This document shows positions 58,501-64,000 of a stretch of 64,000 bases of DNA, piece after piece; the first letter of the stretch is position 1, and the number at the start of each line of letters is the position of its first letter. The stretch is taken from positions 10,681,684-10,745,683 of the forward strand of contig JAMKCF010000019.1 of assembly GCA_023634235.1 (NCBI GenBank), in the 5' to 3' direction. Source of the DNA: Pisaster brevispinus. Taxonomy: Eukaryota > Echinodermata > Asteroidea > Forcipulatida > Asteriidae. The notes under the pieces are model-generated. The model was given only the letters and a program-made list of their open reading frames with translations. It was not told where the DNA came from and did no database searches. The position numbers were made by a program, and so were the translations under genes.

Positions 58501-61500
58501 GTTTATTTGACAAGGTCTTTACGTTGAGAATGCCGTTGACGTCGCTCGTAGAGAGCTAGCTTGGGAAGTGGATTATACCAGAGAGGCAGAGTGGAGTCGT
58601 AAATTCAGGTACATTCAATTCTTGATGGGTACGATTTGGATGAATCTTGGAAATGTTCCATCTGTTAAAAAGAGAATTGTGTCAGCACATTGGTTTATTT
58701 ATAAGGGCAGTATAATAAGCAACACGTATGCTGCTGTTTAATTGTTTTCACTGTGATCCAAACCTTTTGTTATTTGTATGATGATTTAGGAACGTACTGA
58801 GAGATGACCCCAACTTTCTTGTCCCAGAGGTCATACCAGAGTTATCTACTAAACAGATACTGACGACTGAGTTAGTTGATGGAGTATCGTTGGACAAGGC
58901 TGTGGACTTGGACCAGGAAACTAGAAATGATGTGAGTGCAAGAAAAAGTTCTTTTCCTTTTGGCGAGCAGTGAATTGCAGCGGACTCGGGTTCTGGTGGC
59001 CGGGTCATCAGGGTGTTGGTTTGAATCCTGGTCATGACACTTGTGTCATTGAGCAAGACACTTAACTAGAATTGCTTCTCTCCACCCAGGAGTAAATGGG
59101 TACCTGTGAGGGCAGAGATGATTCTTTTGATTGGTTTAGCTTAGTTTTAGCTGGGTAGCACCAACAACATCTGGGTAGCACCTCTAATGCTTGGGTAGCA
59201 CCAACAACATCTGGGTAGATCAGAGCCAAGGTGACTCAAGAAAATTCAGCCCATGGGATATAGTTGTCATAAGAACTTAGTAATTTGGATACAATGAGTA
59301 TTGACCGCGGTCACAAAGCTTGATACTCTTTATTCGTTTAATGAAATACTCTTTATTTTTCTTGTAGATCTGTCGGAATATCTTGAGATTGTGTCTGAAG
59401 GAAGTGTTTGAATGGCAGTTCATGCAAACAGATCCAAACTGGTCCAACTTTTTGTACAATCAACACACTGGCAAGGTGAGTCAACACCAAATCCTAAGTG
59501 AGGTTTGAAGCTTTACATGGTGTGGATCATAAGAAAAAACAGACTAGTAAAGTTGCAGCACAACCATATGTAAAACTCTCTTGGGAGAAGTGTTGGCGCT
59601 TGGAAGAGCTGGTGTGGTCTCGACATCGCACCAAAGTTATCACTCCTGTCAAGTCCTGGCACCAACAGAGAGTTGAGGAAGCCGTAGAAATCAAGTCACT
59701 CAATACATCAAGTCCTGGCACCAACAGAGAGTTGAGGAAGCCGTAGAAATCAAGTCACTCAATACAGTTCCACAAGACATTGGATTCAACATCAACACCA
59801 TCTGGTCACCACTTTCTCAAGCCAACTCTTCCATCAGCAGCTAACCACAGTACTGACACACTCCAGAACACACACATCCAGCAAGCAGTCAACTCGCATG
59901 CATCACCGGTCAAGAACAGCTTGGTTACTTCCCTCCGAAATGTGCGTCCCTCAAGCCATACTGAAGCCTCAGCATCATCAGCAGTCCAGCACTCTTCTGA
60001 AACTGAGCAGAATTTTAGAAGACCCACTTAAAAATTTAGTCAGCAATCTTTTTTGCATGTAGAAATTGTGTAGTTAATCGTTCATGAATGCAATACTTCA
60101 TTAATTCCAATCATGTTTGTGTTTCTTTATTCACAGTTGGCCTTATTGGACTTTGGAGCTTCCAGAGATTTTCCCAAATCATTTGTTGATGATTACATCA
60201 AGGTGAGACTAGTGAGAAATTAATGTACAGAGGGTACCACACAATATGCATTGACTCATCACTTCTAGTATTTTAGTAAAAAAAGTAAAGGATTTCAGGC
60301 TTCACACAATTGAGGAGAATACAACAAAATATAAATGTATCTTAGTAATAATAATAATGGGCATTTGTAGTGTGGCATGTCAGTCAGGAAGACACTCCTG
60401 GCGCATAGAAAAGAACTCTGATAATAACGGCACTTAAAACCAAGACTGACCAAGTGAGTTTTCAAGTTAGTTTTGAAGCTGGAGAGTGTCTACTAGTCTG
60501 AGGTTCAGTCATGTCAGTGGAAGAGCAATCCAAAGAGATGGTCCAGCATGTGAAAAAGAACGGTCTCCCTAAGTGTGTTCAGAACGAGAGATGTTGAGGA
60601 GCATGGTGAACACTTAGCTGTATTGAATCATGAATGTATCTCAGAGATATGTCATGGATAGAATGACAGATGAGGAGTAGTACCTTGAGATGTATGCTTT
60701 CCTGGCTGATTGTAAAGTGTACGTTCTTATAAATGGTTTTCTTGTAGGTGATCAAAGGAGCTTCGTCAGGCAGCAGGGAGGACGTCTTAGAATATTCCAA
60801 GCAGCTTGGGTTTCTCACTGGATACGAGTCAAAGGTAACTTGACATTTCATCATCCTGAACCTAGGATCAAAGAGGGAATCAAACTTAAACCGATCCAAA
60901 GTTGTCCAGAGCACTTCGTGGGGTGCCAAGGCAGAGTAGAAGGGTCAAAGTAACAGAAGGTCGTAAGCAATAAGATGGCTCCCGACAACAAAATGTGGCA
61001 TTACTGTTACACTTTCGTTGCATTTTTGCAGCATTCACGAATGGACACCAACCCTCAAAAATCTAAAATAACAATTCATGAATGAATCGTTTCTTAGATT
61101 CAAATGTTATGGGGTGAAAAATTATCCAAACCATATTACTTCGAAGGGAATCCTTTCTCAAATTAGTTTTTTACTAACAACAGCTGCAGTGCTTCTCACC
61201 AAGTATGTTTTATGGTCATTATTTTTGGTGTACCTACAAAGTATGACTCTACCTTTAACATACGGAGGGAGAAAACTTTGATGTGTCTCAACTTGCAAAA
61301 CCGTATAAGACTTGCAGTGACATAATTTCTAAAATTCTAAATTTTACTAAACTTTTTTCTTGCAATGTATTTGTCTAACTAGGTGATGCAGAAGGCTCAT
61401 GTAGACGCAGTCATGATCCTCGGAGAGCCATTTGCATCAAGTGAGCCTTTTGATTTTGCGAAACAAGACACGACTAGACGTATTCAATCCATCCTCCCAG

Positions 61501-61655
61501 TTATGCTCAATCACAGACTAGCTCCGCCCCCTGAAGAGAGTTACTCATTACACAGAAAGATGTCCGGTGCATTCCTACTGTGCACAAAGCTAGGAGCTAA
61601 GATTCAGTGCAAGGAGCTGTTTGATGTTATCTACTCTAAGTATCAGTTTGACTGA
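52588..61655 (+). CDS. COQ8A: COQ8A/ADCK3 mitochondrial atypical kinase (UbiB family), 15 exons
   Basis: Exons: 52588-52794, 53337-53485, 54432-54642, 55071-55137, 55944-56012, 56275-56391, 56808-56893, 57512-57652, 58160-58241, 58515-58608, 58790-58931, 59368-59475, 60137-60202, 60748-60834, 61383-61655. All phases close, giving 632 aa (human 647). The family supports coenzyme Q synthesis at the mitochondrial inner membrane as an ATPase-like member of complex Q. Seen: a Ser/Thr/Arg-rich N-terminus suited to mitochondrial import; [17 protein letters not shown]; the family-defining KxGQ motif ([12 protein letters not shown], Lys265-Gln268); the Ala-rich loop AAASIGQVH (326-334); VAMK with Lys347; QTDPNWSNF (475-483); LLDFG (494-498); and the tail [24 protein letters not shown] acceptor at 52558 precedes the ATG, so a noncoding first exon lies upstream. 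COQ8B is the alternative vertebrate paralogue; the length and N-terminus favour COQ8A. Confidence 0.96.
54055..54330 (+). repeat. SINE-like element, family B, in COQ8A intron 2
   Basis: CGTTGTGGCCGAGCGGCCGG, 'agagtgtgggtttgggtccggg', 'gtgtccttgagcaagatactc' and 'gtaaaagaacccag' in order on the plus strand. Confidence 0.75.
55175..55390 (+). repeat. SINE-like element, family C, in COQ8A intron 4
   Basis: 'ggtgggtgtagtggttt', B-box-like GGTTCGAATCCC, 'gtgtggattgggttttcaat', 'ccctacctgattgcaggg' in order. Confidence 0.7.
57072..57283. mobile_element. Small fold-back element with ends like CAGCCCTCCTACT, in COQ8A intron 7
   Basis: Inverted ends (AGCCCTCCTACT near 57073 and AGTAGGAGGGTTG at 57271-57283) enclose about 200 bp. 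Related sequence (TTCACCACATGATATCA, GTAGGAGGGT) occurs twice in tandem at about 37040-37290. Confidence 0.6.
57665..57880 (+). repeat. SINE-like element, family D, in COQ8A intron 8
   Basis: 'gtagtgggtagagtgcttgcc' (A-box-like), 'caccactgtggccctggttc', 'gattcctggctagggttg', 'tgtattggttctctcctgtg'. Begins about 12 bp after the exon 8 donor. Confidence 0.7.
58965..59110 (+). repeat. Partial SINE-like element, family B, in COQ8A intron 11
   Basis: 'gactcgggttctggtggccggg', 'atgacacttgtgtcattgagcaagacactt' and 'aaatgggtacctg' on the plus strand. Confidence 0.6.
59560..60030 (+). pseudogene. Retroelement C-terminal relic (Penelope-like/GIY-YIG style) with a 59-bp duplication, in COQ8A intron 12
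   Basis: Starts with a linker found in the 18.3-kb palindrome family ('aaaactctcttgggagaagtg', 'ggtgtggtctcgac'). It then reads [20 protein letters not shown] and, after a perfect 59-bp tandem duplication (59651-59768), [12 protein letters not shown]. The pattern '..R..EAVEI.....N...G..I...W' resembles the end of GIY-YIG-bearing retroelements. The duplication and frame changes show it is dead. The family call is moderate at best. Confidence 0.45.
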
Positions 61656-61714
61656 GGATGAAATGTGGCTGTCGGACTAGTGTGTCAACCCAAGTCCACA
61701 TCGGTCAAACAACC

Positions 61715-61850
61715 CCTTGCAGCTGCCATTGCTGAGGTCAAACAATGGAAACACTCAATCTGAACTATCCGCCAATGGGTGGTCTTCCTTTGTCCTCAGC
61801 GAGGGCGCTCTTTGAAATTGTGATGTCATATGCAAGGGGTTTATACTACA
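61715..61850. repeat. Dispersed repeat, copy 3, after COQ8A
   Basis: 'gaggtcaaacaatggaaaca', 'ccgccaatgggtgg', 'atatgcaaggggttta'. Confidence 0.55.
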
Positions 61851-61919
61851 GTGCAAGTATTGTGTGTATTTGAATTTTTAAGGGACACATTGCCTTCGGA
61901 TTGGGTGCTTTGGGCTATA

Positions 61920-62208
61920 CATTACGGGAAAACTCCATTAACAAATTTTTTCAGTTTTTGCCACAAACTCGTAAACTATTCGTCCTTTTCATCAATTAGG
62001 TGTGTTTACATTGAATTACTTGGGTCATTAAACTTAATGGATGAGCAGTTAATCTGCCTGGGGCAGTCAGCAGCCCTGCTGGTTTGTGCATGATCCTATT
62101 ATGTCCACTGTTTGGAAAAGGAATTACATGGAGATAACAGGTGTGAGGTGTCGGATGTAAAGGATGTTTCATTTGAGCATCTTTCTTTAATGGAGCTTTC
62201 CCGTAATG
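61920..62208. mobile_element. MITE of the CATTACGGGAAAGCTCC family, copy 3
   Basis: 289 bp with well-preserved inverted ends (CATTACGGGAAAACTCC and GGAGCTTTCCCGTAATG) and a shared interior. Lies 265 bp after the COQ8A stop codon, so it may be part of the 3' UTR. Confidence 0.8.
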
Positions 62209-63311
62209 AAAAAGCGTTTGTTATGAAAACGATATGGTTGGACAAATGTATTAACAGTAGAATGTAATGATTTACACAATCCCTTGAAACTTTGTGGCTT
62301 TCCCTTTACTTTATGAACTAACGCTGTTCAAACAAAATTTTGGACTCCACAAAATTATGGAAGCGCTTAAATATGCATAACTACAAGTGAGCCTGAACCC
62401 TCCAATTTGAGCGAATTTCTTAAACTTGATATTTCCGCTTTCTGAAATGTTCTTCGACTCTCAAATTTAAACTGCCTTTTCATAAATGTTTATTTCTTAT
62501 CAGATTAGATGACATTTTATACAAAGTTTAAATTTGCAGATATGATAATACGTGTAATAGAGATGCATTTTGCATCCGTAAAAGCTGCAATCATTTCTTA
62601 TTTGTGTTTTATCAAAACACTGACGTGTGTATGGCACTGTATACTCAGTACTTTCCTAGAGTCCTGTAAAAAAGATCCACAGGCATCAAGTGGGATTCAA
62701 AACCAACGACCTTTGCCATTCTAGAGCAGATGTCTTACCACTAGATCGGGCTTGCCCTGTCTCTTTCAAATTAAGTGAATTTCAGAATGAACCAAAGCAA
62801 GTTATTTTGTACATTATTGAATTATACGTTTTCATAACTTAACCAAAAAACCCAACAATTTTTCAAAGAAATGAGAACTTCTACATTACGTCTTTGGTCA
62901 AGGTTTGTTTATTAAGGATTCAGGTAATTTATTCTTACCCTTCAATTATGAACAAAATTGAACACAACAACTATTGAAAAATTAATGCAGACTGAAGGAA
63001 TACCTTTTATGTAATTAAGATGGTCTGATTTGTCATTATTTGAAATACATCAAGGTTTAGAAAACTTTTGGGTTGGTTCTGGTTTGATGCCATGTATTAA
63101 TGTCTCATTGACGATCCAGTTCAGTGAAAAAGATACCAAAGAGTTGTAGTGATGACCAAATGGCGTTAATAATGTTCAGTGCCTTGATGTAGAGATACCG
63201 AGTCAGACTTGTACCACACATGATGTATGTTGCTGTATTGTTTACTAGTACTCAATACAAGCCATCAATAGTCAATGTTGGATTACTTTTATGTAAATAA
63301 ATGTAAATCTG

Positions 63312-63317
63312 AATAAA
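63312..63317 (+). terminator. Candidate AATAAA signal for COQ8A
   Basis: AATAAA 1.66 kb after the COQ8A stop. Earlier canonical signals were not noticed. If used, the 3' UTR would contain the MITE at 61920-62208. Weak evidence. Confidence 0.25.
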
Positions 63318-64000
63318 ATAGTTTGAAATGAAAATCTACAAAGCCAGAATATGTGAACTGATTTCCTGGTGTTTCAGCATAGAGTATTTAGCCAATTTCT
63401 TTACCATGCATTACTTTCAGTGGAATCGGGCAAGGCGAAGAGAAGTAAAATGAGTTCTTTGGAGTGGCTTTTACTGTCCACATTTTTAAGAACTTCTATT
63501 GGGCATCCTTCATATTTAGGCCTGGAATTACATGGGAGGCCATTGGCCTCTGTTGCCCTGGACTTGGCCTTGATGCCTTTTTATTAGTAGTTTCCCATAT
63601 CTTTAAGACTTTTCAACGGAAGTGCCCTTTGAATGAAAATGGCCTTGCCGTCTCAAAGGTCAAATTCCAGACTTGATGTCTTATATGTCATATAGTTTGA
63701 ATATCACTTAAGTCTATTTTATACCAATCCATTTATATTTTTATCAAAGCTTCTACTTTTAATGGCAGTTACTGAAAAGCTTTCATTTAGTACAAAATCT
63801 TTTATTGACAAAAGGAATTTCAAATGTGATCTTCACAAAACAGTTAATGGCAGTCAAGGCACTAAATATGTTCGAGGAGAAATAGTCACACTAAAAATAA
63901 CACTTTGCCAAGGATGTTGAGATTTATTTTTGGGAGTAGACAGTTTATTAATAATAATAAAGCAGAATGTCAGTTGAAAAAGCAGGTAATAACCTCAGGT

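Larger units (their letters stand above)
61656..64000. other. COQ8A 3' UTR / downstream spacer; no gene recognised
   Basis: After the COQ8A stop there is a dispersed repeat (about 61720-61850), a MITE (61920-62208) and AT-rich sequence to the window end. The short open frames here have no recognisable domain. Confidence 0.5.

Overview
This is a eukaryotic window, almost certainly metazoan. Coding sequence is cut into short exons with GT..AG introns and makes up a small part of the 64 kb. The rest is AT-rich and full of short interspersed repeats, palindromic MITE-like elements, minisatellites and retroelement relics. Several repeat styles (fold-back elements around 'GGGCCCAATTTCATGG', tRNA-headed SINEs, 'gatttcac...gtgaaatc' palindromes) are ones I associate with echinoderms, perhaps a sea star or sea cucumber. 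That placement is an inference from repeat style and gene structure, not proof.

Layout. (1) 0-9.3 kb, minus strand: 5' part of a PPM1A/PPM1B-type protein phosphatase. Its large ATG exon is at 2987-3826 and the next exon is at 34-151; the gene runs off the left edge. A candidate noncoding first exon and promoter lie near 9.08-9.26 kb. (2) 14.7-17.5 kb, plus strand: a small four-exon secretory EF-hand protein of the MCFD2 type. (3) 21.9-51.1 kb, minus strand: a complete 15-exon RIOX1/NO66 (MAPJD) JmjC ribosomal oxygenase, about 601 aa. (4) In its 8.6-kb intron between exons 12 and 13, on the opposite strand, sits an intact 10-exon RAG1-like gene of 976 aa. It has the RAG1 N-terminal zinc region, RING and a RAG1/Transib-like core. 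(5) In RIOX1 intron 1, on the same strand as RIOX1, sits a Pogo/Tigger-type transposase-derived gene. It has seven psq-like helix-turn-helix units, a DDE domain and a C-terminal PHD finger, and its own AATAAA signals. (6) 52.6-61.7 kb, plus strand: a complete 15-exon COQ8A/ADCK3 atypical kinase of 632 aa, arranged head-to-head with RIOX1.

The main biological interest is one host gene, RIOX1, that holds two separate transposase-derived, chromatin-type zinc-finger genes in its introns. The RAG1-like gene is open across ten exons and is colinear with vertebrate RAG1 from the N-terminal cysteine region to the catalytic-Glu region. However, its 'LHxDLG' motif reads LHMSLG, with Ser where RAG1 has its second catalytic Asp. 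No RAG2-like gene and no Transib/RSS-like termini were seen. The Pogo-like reading frame has no in-frame ATG ahead of its first helix-turn-helix. It must receive its start by splicing, either from a small exon of its own (48227-48262) or from RIOX1 exon 1, which is also phase 0.

The remaining sequence is introns and spacers holding at least four tRNA-headed SINE-like families, three or more MITE families, tandem arrays and LINE/Penelope-like relics. One 303-bp palindromic insertion has a 15-bp target duplication, and an uninterrupted copy of its target site exists elsewhere in the window. All exon boundaries were derived by eye from splice consensus, reading-frame continuity and family alignment from memory; no search was run.
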